A DNA stretch of 64,000 bases from Chrysopilus asiliformis (Eukaryota > Arthropoda > Insecta > Diptera > Rhagionidae), in NCBI GenBank assembly GCA_964034945.1, contig OZ035961.1:64036744-64100743 (forward strand), read 5' to 3'. The position numbers were made by a program, and so were the translations under genes. Shown here piece by piece: positions 20,095 through 31,000 of the stretch. Numbering within the stretch: position 1 is the stretch's first letter; each line of letters starts with the position of its first letter. A model generated the notes under the pieces. It saw nothing but the letters and a program-made list of their open reading frames with translations. It did no database searches and had not been told where the DNA came from.

Positions 20095-23056
20095 ATTTCC
20101 TAAAATTAGTTACCTTAAATGTCAGATCTGCGGTATCCTTCGCTAAGAAGGTAGCGCTGGACGATTTTATTAGAACAAACTGCCCTGATCTTCTTTTTTT
20201 AAATGAAACACACCTGAAAGATAACAAAAATTTAATCATTTCCAACTATCACACTATTCAGAATAATATGTTACAGGGCACTGCTCTAATCTCTAAACCG
20301 TCTCTTGGTGTCAAACCATATTCTTTGTCAATTTCATTAAACACTATCTCGTATAGCGCTGGGTCTCTGGATTTTGGTAGCCAATCAGCGATTTCACGGA
20401 TTCTTCTCATTTCTGTATACTTCCATACGTCAAACACGGACAGTGCGGAGATCTTGGCGCTTCTGATTGAGTTGAATCGGCTTGCGGGGACAATATTTGA
20501 GGGAATAATCCTTGCTGGAGACTTGAACGCGAAACACACTAATTGGGCAAATAATCTTATCAATCGCAACGGGAAAACTATCCAAGAGTGGATGGATAAT
20601 AATCCGCATATTAATAACTTAATAATAATACATCCAAACTCTCCCACGTTCCCATTATCCAGCTCATGTTTAGATCTGTTTTTGGTCTCCAGTAATCTTG
20701 TTCAGCCATCTGGCTACAACTACACATGTGGAACTTTGTCCTCATTTTCTGATCACTATGCGGTGCTGTTTAAGTTGCATCTCTGCTCGAGTATGCCAAA
20801 TATGGTGACCGGCCCAGCGCTTAACAGATCCTTTGCCAAAACTAACTGGAAGGATTTCAAAAACTTCGTCAATGCCAGAATCTGTTCAATTGCTATTGAT
20901 GACAATAGAAACCTAAGTAACTTGGAGTTGGACGCACTCATTGTGAGATTCAACGACATTGTAACGGATGCAATTCTGGAATTCTCTGAGGAACATAAGG
21001 CTAGAAGCTTTAGGGAAAAAATTCCTTCTGATTTGAAAGACCTTCTAACTATCCAAAATACATGGAAAAGAGAACTTAAAAGAAGGCTGGATAGAAAAAG
21101 ACACTGTCCTGACGCGGAAGATAGGGAGATACAGAATAGAATCGCTTTACTGGGTAACATAATAACTACTCGACTCAACAAACTTGGCAATGAACGATTT
21201 CAGTATAGACTGGGGCTAATCAGACCCGGACCCACGGTTTTCAGGGAAATAAACGGAATATTGGGTAATTCCTCCAAAAATCAAATTAAAAAAGTATCGC
21301 ATGGTGGCGCGGTGTTGGTGGATTCAAGGGAAATCGCTGAGGCATTCAGTGACTACTATGCAGAGTCATTCAGTGAGCGGGATTTCCCATCTATTCACAA
21401 TGACAATGTCAAGTCTGAACTTTACAATTTTCGTTCAAGCTTTAATGAAAGTCTGACCAACTTTGGGGATGGACTTAGGTCCAGTGATGCAACCATGGAT
21501 GATCGATTTGTATCAAATGATACGATTACCCAATTCATAAAATTATTAAAAAATAAAAAATCATCTGGTCCTGATATGATTTCAAATTACATCATCAGGA
21601 GACTTCCTGTGGGCGCAGTGAGGTTTCTAATGGTCGTCTTTAATAATTGCATTAATAACGGCTACTTTCCTCATATCTGGAAAATAGCTAAACTAATTCC
21701 AATCAGGAAAACCCGAAATGCCATTAATGTGGAGGATTTCAGACCAATTTCGTTGCTCTCTAATGTGGGAAAGCTGTTTGAAAAAATACTGGCGGAAAGG
21801 GTCACTTTGTTTTGCGAAGAAGAACAGGTTATCCCTGATGAACAGTTCGGTTTTAGAAAGGGTCACTCCACGGAGCATGCATTGTTGAAACTCCAAAATG
21901 ATATCACCTTAGGTCTAAGGAAAAAATGCGTAACCACGGCTTGTTTTCTTGATATAAAAAAGGCCTTCGACTCTGTATGGCTGGATGGCTTATTATTTAA
22001 ACTTATCAACTTAAAGATGCCAAACTATCTGCTCAGACTTATCTCCACCTTCTTAAAAGGTAGATCGCTGTCTGTTTCTATCGGAGACGCTGTGTCTGGA
22101 GTAGTATCGGTCTCAAGAGGCGTCCCTCAGGAATCAATATTGGGTCCTATTTTATATACAATTTTTCTACATGACTTTCCACACCACCTTTCGGCTGACC
22201 CATATGATGAACTGGTTTCGGACGCCTTATTGTACGCGGACGACACTTTAGTGAAATCAACTCACAAAAACCCATCCGTGAGTACAAGTCTGGTAAACCT
22301 TCATCTAAAAGAAATTCTGGACTATTACAATTCATGGGGAATAGAAATAAACACTGCCAAATCCGCTTTAATACATTTCAGGAACGCTGCAGGTAAAGGT
22401 CCTAGGGGAATTGCAAAAAAGTGTTCAGGCTTGGATATCGTCCTTGACGGTACTAAAATACCAGTTAAAAAAAACATTAAGTATCTGGGTGTGAATTTCG
22501 ATAACTTGCTTAAATTCAACAATCACATCAAGATAACGCTGAAAAGAGCCAATGGTATCTATCTCAATTTAGCATCTCTGATGCACTACAAAAGCAACTT
22601 ATTCCCAAAAACCAAGCTGCTTCTTTATAAACAAATCATCAGGCCGGTGATTTCATACAGCTTCCCCTGCTGGTTTTCTTTATCCACGACATGGGCAAAA
22701 AAATAGAACTTTTTGAGAGAAAGATTCTCCGAAACTGCGTATCTATGAAATTTAAATTCGTAAATAGGTATTACTCAAACCAAGAAATTTATGAGCATGC
22801 CAGAATTACTCCTTGTCTTCAGTTCTGCACTATGTTGTGGAAAAGATCCTCATCAAGACTAGAGACACACATCAATACAATAATGAAAGGCATTCATTCC
22901 TCTCAGTTAAGGAATGCTCGGACGTCACTGAATTCGCATGATTTTTACCTGTCACCGCTCGATCTGATTAACCGCGATGAACTTTTACAAACTATTAACA
23001 ACAATGGTGATCTTTTTTTCTATAATGGTAAAGACCATAGTCATCATAGAGGATGA
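20091..23056 (+). pseudogene. Jockey-like ORF2 (endonuclease and RT), one late frameshift
   Basis: Starts at ATG 20091 inside the ORF1 stop. The endonuclease has LFLNETHL, the GDLNAKHTNW motif near residue 144 and SDHYAVLF near 220. The RT has FRPISLLSN near 550, EQFGFRKGHSTEHALL, FLDIKKAFDSVW and the catalytic YADD at about 715. The frame hits TAG at 22704-22706 right after a run of seven A residues; the remaining frame continues from 22691 to 23056 with the expected downstream motifs. Comparison with element 2 indicates loss of one A. The catalytic residues are intact. A homopolymer assembly error is the main alternative. Confidence 0.88.
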
Positions 23057-23074
23057 ACCTCTATCGTTTTGTTT

Positions 23075-23135
23075 TTGTTTATTTTTATTTTTGTTTATTT
23101 TTATTTTTTGTTTATTTTTATTTTTATTTTTATCA
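23075..23135 (+). repeat. TTTTTATT/TTTTTGTT low-complexity tract in the 3' UTR
   Basis: Six or so variants of GTTTATTTTTATTTTT in tandem, within the 3' UTR of Jockey-like element 1. Confidence 0.8.
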
Positions 23136-23611
23136 CCTGGCAATGCCAGTTAATTAAGCTAGCTTGTAAGTGTTAACCTCTCAGGGTACACATGCCATCT
23201 TGCTAATGGTATGTGTGTAAAAACATTCGCATTATATCAAACATGTCATATAGAATTTCTTGACTGAATTTTTACCACCTATCATTGTTAACGTAGGCAT
23301 TGTTTGCCATAAGTTATTAAGTTTGTACTGAATTATACTCAATATTATAGCAATAAATAAATTGAAAATTGAAAAAATAAACCAACAACAAACGAATATT
23401 CAAAACAACGGCGATCCATCAGAAACTTTCATGCAAATGGCGACCACGAGCATCTTGACGGAGAATCGGAAAACATCCCCCAGGAGGGTTACCAACAAAA
23501 AACAAAATGTTCCCCCTAAAAGCAGTTTGAAATTTCCCAAAAACCCCTAAAATCGATTTAGAAATGAACATAGCTTATGAAATTGGATGGTTGATTCGAT
23601 CGATGTTTTTA

Positions 23612-23645
23612 TACCCGTATGGTGAAACCAAAGGGTATATTAATT
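23612..23645. repeat. Foldback element copy C, left terminus
   Basis: TACCCGTATGGTGAAACC followed by AAAGGGTATAT matches the left end of copy B at 13118. The rest of this copy resumes at 25681-25900, beyond a non-LTR insertion. Confidence 0.7.
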
Positions 23646-24397
23646 TTTTTTTCCCGTTGCGAATTATTTTTTATTTATTTATTTAAACCGGAAGAAGGCA
23701 TTATGCCTTGTAAGGTTACAATATTTAAGTTAAATTCACTTATAATTAAATTACAATATATCACAATTCATGTAAATACAAATTCAATCAATTAGATTGT
23801 TTAACAAATCTTAATCATAAAGTGTCTAGTTTATTTATATGTAATTATATGTAATTATTAAATTAAATTCAATGTTCTATACATAAAAAAATGACTCCAA
23901 AAGATTTAAAGTATGACAAGTAAAATAAAATAAAAGAAGAAAAAGATAGTTATATGGGCCTACATTCATTAAAATTGAATTAAAATTAACAATTTCTGTA
24001 ATTCTACAATGGTAACGATGTCAAGTTTCATCCAAAAAATAAACTCAGGTAGGTGGGGAATTAGTTGTGTCACGCGCAACTTAGCTAAGACTAATTATGA
24101 AGAGAAAACAGCCTCACCCAACTAATGAAAAAGCTAACCTAGCAAATGTCTCAAGGTTTCCGGTGGTCTATTAGAACACGAATTTTTGCCTTAACACGAA
24201 TTTTTGCCTTAAATTTATTTGGCTTATAGACTCTGTGTAAATCAGGAGGTAGACCAGTGGCGACTTTATAGGGGAGGCAACGGAGGCATTGCCTCCTCAT
24301 AACATTTTATAAAAATGTTTTTCTAACGTATGCCTTTAATTTTTTATACCATAATGGATTGAATAAAAATCTGTATGTTCAGAAAAGAATCATTTAA

Positions 24398-24627
24398 CCC
24401 TCTAGCCGGAATGTCCGACAAAAGGCAGGCTTCAGGGAATTCGCTTGTTTATAACGGGTAACAATTTGAATCGCCGGAAATCGCCGGAACGTGTTACACT
24501 GACTTTTGTAAGTTATCGCTTTACATGCTGGAAAAAATTAGCCCTGTACGTTGTCTTGGTTACGGTCTGTCGCAAGTTGAAAGTCATATTTTGGTGAATT
24601 TTCTTCGGAAATATTCCGGTTAGAGGG
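24398..24627. mobile_element. piggyBac-type MITE inside hAT 3
   Basis: A 230-bp element with TTAA on both sides (24394-24397, 24628-24631) and 15-bp TIRs CCCTCTA(G/A)CCGGAAT. Distinct from the MITE at 749 except for the leading CCCT. Non-coding. Confidence 0.85.
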
Positions 24628-24687
24628 TTAAAAGAAAATCCTATTCTCTAATGTCGAATTCTCTAAAACATAAACTACAAATTCTGT

Positions 24688-24850
24688 TCATAGAGGCTAG
24701 CCTCCGATTCGTACAAATACTTTCATACAGCTTTTGCCAAGAACAAGCATAGCCACATATAAAATACGAACACCAATCTCCGTAAAAAAATCTCTTCATA
24801 GAGGCTAGCCTCCGATTCGTACAAATACTTTCATACAGCTTTTGCTAAGA
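24688..24850 (+). repeat. Duplicated segment with GAGGCTAGCCTC palindrome
   Basis: About 50 bp (TTCATAGAGGCTAGCCTCC then GATTCGTACAAATACTTTC) occurs at ~24688 and again at ~24793, spaced ~105 bp. A third copy, inverted, is inside hAT 1 at 39330-39380. Confidence 0.85.
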
Positions 24851-24895
24851 ACAAGATAACCGTATGAAAATAAATATAGCCGTCTCGTTTAAACC

Positions 24896-25174
24896 GTGAG
24901 CTGGGTGTTGGTGCCTAAAGTTAGTCTCAAACTTGTGAAATTTGAATTTCGCGGCAAACGAAATTTGAATTTCGCGACCTTATACAGTTCAGTGAATGCG
25001 TTCAAGTACGATAAAGAGGGAAATATTTTTGGGACCATTTTTCAGCAGAGCCAAAAACAATATATAACCGAGACGATTCAAATCGAACAACTCATTTTAG
25101 AAGAAGCAATGGATCCAAAATTCGATACCCCATTAGCTAAGGCACAAACCAGTTTGCGCCAAAGGGTATACTAA
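24896..25174 (+). CDS. Small ORF in hAT 3 running into the hairpin
   Basis: An open frame of up to 92 codons (first ATG inside is at 25110; the annotated opening is a GTG). Its C-terminal part (TETIQIEQLILEEAMDPKF) lies in the left arm of the hairpin. I recognise no domain. It could be a captured fragment of a real exon, or chance. Confidence 0.25.
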   Translation: MSWVLVPKVSLKLVKFEFRGKRNLNFATLYSSVNAFKYDKEGNIFGTIFQQSQKQYITETIQIEQLILEEAMDPKFDTPLAKAQTSLRQRVY

Positions 25175-25380
25175 CTTCGCCTAACTTTCCTCGAGTTATG
25201 GTTTTATGGTTTTTAAAAATGGAAAAAGCCATAACTCGAGGAAAGTTAGGCGAAGTTAGTATACCCTTTGGCGCAAACTGGTTTGTGCCTTAGCTAATGG
25301 GGTATCGAATTTTGGATCCATTGCTTCTTCTAAAATGAGTTGTTCGATTTGAATCGTCTCGGTTATACATTGTTTTTGGC
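25050..25380. repeat. Near-perfect 152-bp inverted repeat (hairpin)
   Basis: The left arm 25050-25201 and right arm 25229-25380 are complementary at 151 of 152 positions, with a 27-nt loop. The single difference is A/G near the base (…AATATATAACC versus …AATGTATAACC). Such identity implies a very recent origin or gene conversion. A transcript would fold into long dsRNA, the classic substrate for Dicer-2-type hairpin siRNA. Confidence 0.95.
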
Positions 25381-25680
25381 AGAGCTTTGTATGGTGACAG
25401 TTGTTCTATGTTATATAGTTCTGTGGTCGTATCATAAAAAATTTTATAGAACTAAAAAAAATTTGCCTCCTCATTTCAAATATACACGAGCCGCCACTGA
25501 GGTAGACTATTCCAAATTTTTGCCGATCTAACTAAAAATGACCTTGCTATAATCAAGTGAGTATGTCTGCAAATCTTAATGTGACGGGAGCGACTTGAGC
25601 TTAGGAATTGAATCTGGTTTTTCAAGAATGCAGGTTTACCTGTTATTATTAACTTAAAATTTGCCTTGCATCTTAGGTGC

Positions 25681-25900
25681 ATCTTATCAAAAAAAGTGCA
25701 AGAACAAATGTTATTTAGGATATGATTCTACATAAAACTCCCATACATCAAAATCCGATTGGAATAGATTTTAAAAAGTCTTATTGGAAAGTTTGACTTC
25801 AAAGTGGAATTTGGATACAACTGTTCGCCGTTCATTTAAATCACCATACGGGTTTTCAATAATTGTTAGATTGGTAATCATAGCTTTTGTTATGTTTAGT
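25681..25900. repeat. Foldback element copy C, right part
   Basis: Matches the right arm of the family (TGCATCTTATCAAAAAA, AAACTCCCATACATCAAAA, CAACTGTTCGCCGTTCA) and stops at GCTTTTGTTATGTTTA without the terminal TACCC end. Confidence 0.75.
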
Positions 25901-26235
25901 ATGAGAAAATTAAAACATATTAAAACTATTTACTGTAGACCCCATCGCTCAGTTCTCAACACAAAATTTTAACATTTTAAATGTTTTTTTTGCGATATGG
26001 ATTTTTTTTGCTCCTTTATAATTTATGAAAGTAATGACATCTCACTCTCTCTTTCGGCGCTACTAATGTCTCTCGCCCGAGGTCGATACACAGTCTTATC
26101 AATTTATTTGGGTTACCGAATTCTCTCATGGCTTTATAAAGTTCTACCCTGACTATGCTATCATTTTAAATTTATGCATTTACTAGCTTCCATACGATTT
26201 TATAAAAGATAGATTTCGTGGATGGGGCATTTAAA
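25901..26235. other. No feature seen
   Basis: No ORF or repeat recognised; could be older unique sequence. Confidence 0.4.
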
Positions 26236-26533
26236 GGCTGTGTTCAGACGTGATGGAAACTGGTTGACTTCACCAAGTTTCCACTCGATTTTACGGGCCA
26301 GACGCTATCGGGTGTAGGCGGGGAATTCATCTGCTGGCTAGGCCGGGTGAACTTGGTTGAAAACACAAACACACATAGAGTTCAATGGTGGGGGTTCACA
26401 ACATTTTTCACACATTGACACAGCATGTGTAAATACACTGCAGCGCAAAAGTTGAAAAACACTACGTGAGAACGCAAGCAGAGTTTTTCACCCAGAGTAA
26501 CTCGGTTGATTTCACCTACGTGAGAACGCGGCC
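26236..26533. mobile_element. TIR MITE (GGCTGCGTTCAGACG family), copy 2
   Basis: 298 bp, inverted relative to copy 1 at 13801. It ends in GGCTGTGTTCAGACG and the complement of GGCCGCGTTC, flanked by AAA on both sides. It shares the internal GGCCAGACGCTATCGGGTGTAG. Confidence 0.8.
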
Positions 26534-26834
26534 AAAGGCCGACGGCCACGTGAAGATGAACATTTTTTTGCAGATGATTAGATGCAGTTATATGGAAAGG
26601 CTTTGGTTGGACTCAAATGTCAGATTCGAACAAAATATAATTTCTACACATTGTTTGAAAATTTCATGGGAAATAAGATTCAAATCCCTATGCTAGTCTT
26701 CCTATAAAAGTACCTTATCCGCATTCTGTCTTTCCCACTGAAAATTAATATATTTGTTTCTTTCTAGTTTTCTGCAAAATTTTATCATCTGCAAAAATTT
26801 CCCGTGGCCCTCGACCTTAAAAAACTCCGGACTA

Positions 26835-27080
26835 AAGAAGAACCCTAAAAAATTGAAAAACTCCTGAATAAAAAAAAATCTTTAAAAAGGAAAAAATAAT
26901 CATTACAGTAAATTTAAAATATGTGTGCGTCGGGAAAGCCTATTGGTCGTTGAATTTGTGGAGCAAGGTTGTAAACCAATTTTAAATTTACTCCAATGAT
27001 TATATTATTTTATCCTTTTTAAAGGATTTTTTTTATTCAGGAGTTTTTCAATTTTTTAGGGTTTTTCTTTATTCGGGGGT
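26835..27080. repeat. ~90-bp inverted repeat (foldback MITE)
   Basis: Arms 26835-26925 and 26985-27077 are mostly complementary, sharing CCCTAAAAAATTGAAAAACT and CTCCTGAATAAAAA. The spacer is ~60 bp. No ORF, no clear target duplication. Confidence 0.75.
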
Positions 27081-27224
27081 TTTTCAAAATTTTTATTTTG
27101 TTTTTTTTTCACTCTTTTTAAAGATAACAGTGAACAAACTTTTTATGTCCGAGAGAATTTAAAGTTTTTTGATAAACATTTTGTATTGTAATAATTATTT
27201 AAAGATTAACAATTTTTTTCAAGT

Positions 27225-28722
27225 AGTGTCCCTCGAATGCCGAAGCGGGAACGAAATCGGTTCAGAGGATGAGAAGGTACTTGACGAGGGGGTGTAAATT
27301 GAGGGGGAGGGGGAACTCTTGTATACTAAAATATTCCTTTCATTATTTACAACCGAATGGCGAAAGTGGGATCGAAATCGGTTCAGTGGATCAGAAGACA
27401 CAAGGAGAGGGGGTGTAAATTGAGGAGGGAGGGGGAACTCTTGTATACCAAAATATTCGTTACATTATTTACAACCGAATGCCGAAAACGGGATCGAAAT
27501 CGGTTCAGTGGATCAGAAGATACAAGGAGAGGGGTTGTAAATTGAGGGGGAAGGGGGAACTCTTGTACAATAAAATATTCCTTTCGTTATCTGCAACCGA
27601 ATGGCGAAAGCGGGATCGGAATCGGTTCAGTGGATTAGGCGACACATGAAGAGGGGGTTTAAATGGAGGGGGAGGGGGAACTCATGTACACTAAAATATT
27701 CCTTTCATTATTTACAAGCAAATGTCGGAAGCGGTATCGAAATCGATTCAGTTGATCAGAAGATAGAAGGAGAGGGGGTTTAAATTGAGGGGGGAGGGGT
27801 AACTGTTGTACACTAAAATATTCCTTTCATTATTTACAACCGAATGCCGAAAGCGGGATCGGAATCGGTTCAGCAGATCAGGAGATACAAGGAGAGGGGT
27901 TTTAAATTGAGGGGGGAGGGGGAACTCTTGCACACTAAAATATTCCTTTCATTGTTTACAACCGAATGGCGAAAGTGAGATCGCAATCGGTTCAGCAGAT
28001 CAGAAGATACATGGAGAGGGGGTGTAAATTAAGGGGGAAGGAGGAACTCTTGTACACTAAAATATTCCTTTCATTAATTACAACCGAATGCCGAAAGCGG
28101 GATCGGAATCGGTTCTGTGGATCAGGAGACACAAGGAGAGGGGGTGTAAATTGAGGGGGGAGGGGAACCCCTGTACTCCAAAATATTACTTCCATTATTT
28201 ACAACCGAATGCCAAAAGCGGGATCGGAATCGGTTCAATGGATCAGGAGACACAAGGAGAAGGGGTTTAAATTGAGGGGGAACTCTTGTACACCAAAATA
28301 TTCCTTTCATTATTTACAACCGAATGCCGAAAGTGGGATCGGAATCAGTTCAGTGGATCAGGAGATACAAGGAGAGGGGATGTAAATTATTTACATCCGA
28401 ATGGCGAAAGTGGAATCGAAATCGATTCAGTGGATCAGGAGATACAAGGAGAGGGGTTTAAATTGAAAGGGGAGGGGGAACTCTTGTATACCAAAATATT
28501 CGTTACATTATTTACAACCGAATGCCGAAAGCGGGATCGGAATCAGTTCAGTGAATCAGGAGATACAAGGAGAGGGGGTTTAAATTGAGGGGGAGGTGGA
28601 ACTCTTTTACACTAAAATATTCCTTTCATTAATTACAACCGAATGCCGAAAGCGGGATCGGAATCGGTTCTGTGGATCAGGAGACACAAGGAGAGGGGGT
28701 TTAAATTGAAGGGGGAGGGGAA
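27225..28722. repeat. Satellite A, 122-bp unit
   Basis: About 12 head-to-tail units with conserved ACAACCGAATG(C/G)CGAAAG, ATCGGTTCAGTGGATCAG and ACTAAAATATTCCTTTCATT, plus a variable G-rich segment. The period is 122 bp. One unit near 28395 is truncated. The same satellite forms array B at 51340-52930. The many ~62-residue ORFs across it are by-products. Confidence 0.95.
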
Positions 28723-28724
28723 TA

Positions 28725-28740
28725 GATAGATAGATAGATA
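28725..28740. repeat. (GATA)n tail of the LOA element
   Basis: Four GATA units on the plus strand, i.e. a TATC tail at the LOA 3' end. They lie exactly at the junction with satellite A. Confidence 0.8.
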
Positions 28741-28768
28741 ATACGAATGGAGCCGATGTACTCAGCCC

Positions 28769-29842
28769 CTAGGCACTTTGACCAACAGTTGTGTCCATTG
28801 TGCTTTGTTGTAGGGATCTGGCTACTACTAGCTTACTCATGCAAGAATCTTCTGGATCCACGATTTTATTCGGAGGGGTGTTACCGATGTCCAGTGGTTT
28901 TAAGAAACGGCTGCCAAAGGTGTTTAGTCTGCGGTTTTGGAAGAAAGGACACAAGCAAAGATACTGTTCTGCAGTTTCTTCCTCTGCGTCGCATAGGTTG
29001 CAAGAAGGGTCGCTCGAAAGCCTAATGTTGTGAAGGTGGTAGTTGAGTTTACTGTGACCCGTTAGTACACTGACCAGCGGTCCAATGCCAGTTCTCCCCA
29101 GACCTAGTACTTTTTTGGCCGTGGTTGGATTAGGTTCACAGCCAAACTTTTTAGCTTGTCGTCCAACAGTTTCATTTGCCCACCTCGTATTGTGTTGCTG
29201 TCTGCTGTATATATGTATAATTGCTTTGATTGTTGCTACTGAGATCAGCAGCGAAGGAGCAGGTCCTACGGGTAGGATATCAGCACCCTGTCTTGCTAAT
29301 TTGTCTGCTTCTTCATTGCCTTGGATGTTGGTTTGTCCTGGGACCCATATTAGGGATACAGTATCGTTATCTGAATTCCTTTGTAGGTTTAGGAAGCATT
29401 CTTCCACAAATTTTGATTTCATCTCTACAGAATTCGGCGCCATTATTGCCGCTTGACTGTCAGAGAATATATGGATCTCTTCGCCTATAGGATTATTATT
29501 TTGAATTAGTATTGCACTAGTGGAAATTGCTACATTTTCTGCTTGAAACACAGTAACGTTTTTACCCAGAGGAATAATTACGGTAGTATTTTCGCCAGCG
29601 GGTCTAGGATGAAAAACACCAGCACCCGCCACCTCATTTCTGAGTGATCCATCAGTGAACCAGCAGTTGCTTGTGAGAGGAATCATTTGACTGTTCCGAT
29701 TCCATTGCTCTCTTGTTGGAAGAATCACCTTAAATTTCTTGCCAAAGCGTAATTTTGCAGTATGATAATCAATAGGCATTTCTGCCTCTGGTATCTTATT
29801 CGTTAGGTCGTTCCAGATAGAAATGTGGGATTTGCTGCAGTT
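28769..29842 (-). pseudogene. LOA ORF2 C-terminal region with RNase H
   Basis: In frame from the hAT 2 target (29842) to a stop at 28769. RNase H motifs in order: CWFTDGSL (Asp), VFQAENVAI (Glu), IHIFSDSQAA (Asp), and IWVPGQTNIQGNEEADKLA (final Asp). The usual His of WVPGH is Gln here. A later CxxC-x-H-like segment (SCNLCDAEEETAEQYLCLC) follows. Plus-strand ORFs 28747-29490 are shadows. Confidence 0.88.
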
Positions 29843-30992
29843 CAGCGCCGGCTCTATGGTTCTATGCGCTCTATGCAAATTTTTTTTGCGCCCTTTTTGT
29901 TTGAATTTTAAAAAAAGTGTACATATGGGAGATAAGTAAATAAATTTAAAGGCACAAAACGTTTTATCCTATAATATAATACGAGGAACGTCTGTCTGTC
30001 TGTCTGCACAAACGATCTCGAAAACCCGCCTAACTATTTTCACAAAACTTGGGGGTTAGGGATTTTCCGGGACAAGAAATCGATCTAGATAGGTCTCACC
30101 CCTGAGAAAATTCCCCTTCGATACCCCTCGCCTGTTATCTTCGAATTGGGTGGTCCGATATTAATGAAACTTTACAGTATTACTGCAGCTGACAGTAATA
30201 CTGTAAAGTTTCATTAATAGCAGCTGACTGATCCCGATATTAGTCGTATTCAATTACTCAGAGACAGACCGCATTAAGAATTATAATTGTATGTTTTCAT
30301 GTTTGTATATATTTTTTTTCGAAACATAGATTTTGATGAACTTCAGCTACTTATAGTTTTTGGGGACAAAAATGCGATCACCTTAGGTCCCATCTTGAGG
30401 GAAATTCGTTAACGAGATGTCCCACTGGCCATCAGCTCCTGCAGCTGACTGATCCCGATATCAGTTGCACATGTAATCCAATGGCGCATGGCACACTGCA
30501 AAAAATGTGCAGCTGCATGTCTGGGACACACAGCCGACTTTTTTGAACTGACCTAAATGTAGCTGATATCAGGAACATGTCGGGTAGTTTCTAATGTCAT
30601 TTTTGTTAGATTATTTACAATAAAATTATAATTTTCAATATTTTTTTCGTCTGGCGGTAATAATTGTTGTCAGTAGCACAGTTTATTAAGGTAGCATCTA
30701 GGTTAAAGGCTCTCTACTTTATATAATGTTGACTTTAAAATAATTACTAGTTGGGGACATCAAAAAATTTTGACAAATCTGTTTAACTAATAAACTTTTG
30801 AACAAGCGAAAATAAATACGATGTTCATCGAATAGGAGAAATTAAACACAGAATTTTTTTTTGAAAAATTTTTGTTTACACAAATATAAAAAATGAAAAA
30901 TATAAATTATTTAAATCGAAACAGAAAAGGCGCCCTTTAGATCGGCGCCCCCATGCCTTGCATGGTCTGCATATTAGGTTGAGCCGGGCCTG
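29843..30992. mobile_element. hAT 2, non-autonomous
   Basis: 1150 bp, with 8-bp target duplication CTGCAGTT (29835-29842, 30993-31000) and ends CAG(C/G)(G/C)CCGGCTC. Removing it rejoins the LOA frame exactly. Inside is a GTCTGTCTGTCTGTCTG-headed repeat (~29985) and a perfect 26-bp hairpin. No transposase. Confidence 0.92.
30160..30218. repeat. Perfect 26-bp hairpin
   Basis: Arms 30160-30185 and 30193-30218 are perfect complements with a 7-nt loop CAGCTGA. Motifs CAGCTGACTGATCCCGATAT recur nearby at 30232 and 30442, so the hairpin sits in a local repeat context. Confidence 0.9.
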
Positions 30993-31000
30993 CTGCAGTT

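Larger units (their letters stand above)
17941..23374 (+). mobile_element. Jockey-like non-LTR retrotransposon, element 1 (full length)
   Basis: A 5434-bp element bounded by a perfect 14-bp target duplication AAATAAACCAACAA (17927-17940 and 23375-23388). It starts GAGTCACGTTTGAGTAACC and ends in a short TTGAAAA repeat rather than a long poly(A). 5' leader of 192 bp, ORF1, ORF2 overlapping by ATGA, then a 3' UTR with a T-rich repeat tract (23075-23130). There is no RNase H domain after the RT, which with the PRE-C2HC/zinc-knuckle ORF1 points to the Jockey group; the clade call is inference. Intact ends and duplication imply a relatively recent insertion. Confidence 0.92.
24255..25499. mobile_element. 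hAT 3, non-autonomous
   Basis: A 1245-bp element with an 8-bp target duplication AGGTAGAC (24247-24254, 25500-25507) and termini CAGTGGCG...CGCCACTG, both hAT hallmarks. It contains a piggyBac MITE, a duplicated ~105-bp segment and a 152-bp hairpin, but no transposase. It was inserted into the C-terminal codons of the non-LTR relic. Confidence 0.9.
23650..25682 (-). pseudogene. Non-LTR retrotransposon 3' end (CR1/Jockey-like), split by hAT 3
   Basis: The minus strand reads RSRHIKICRHTHLIIARSF and SAKIWNSLP at 25682-25508, the standard C-terminal RxxxxxxP...WNSLP block of non-LTR ORF2. At the AGGTAGAC target it jumps across the hAT (24255-25499) and continues in frame (SLPPDLHRVYKPNKFKAKIR) to a stop at 24151. 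A tandem 18-bp duplication repeats KAKIRV. The 3' UTR runs to a (TTTA)n-type tail at about 23665. Being 5'-truncated, it is a typical dead-on-arrival insertion inside foldback copy C. Confidence 0.78.

Noticed and set aside
27357..28588. Series of ~62-residue ORFs, similar to each other
   Set aside because: By-products of the 122-bp satellite; same for 51579-52903. No start context or domain.
28747..29490. Plus-strand ORFs of 80-123 residues
   Set aside because: Shadows of the RNase H coding strand.
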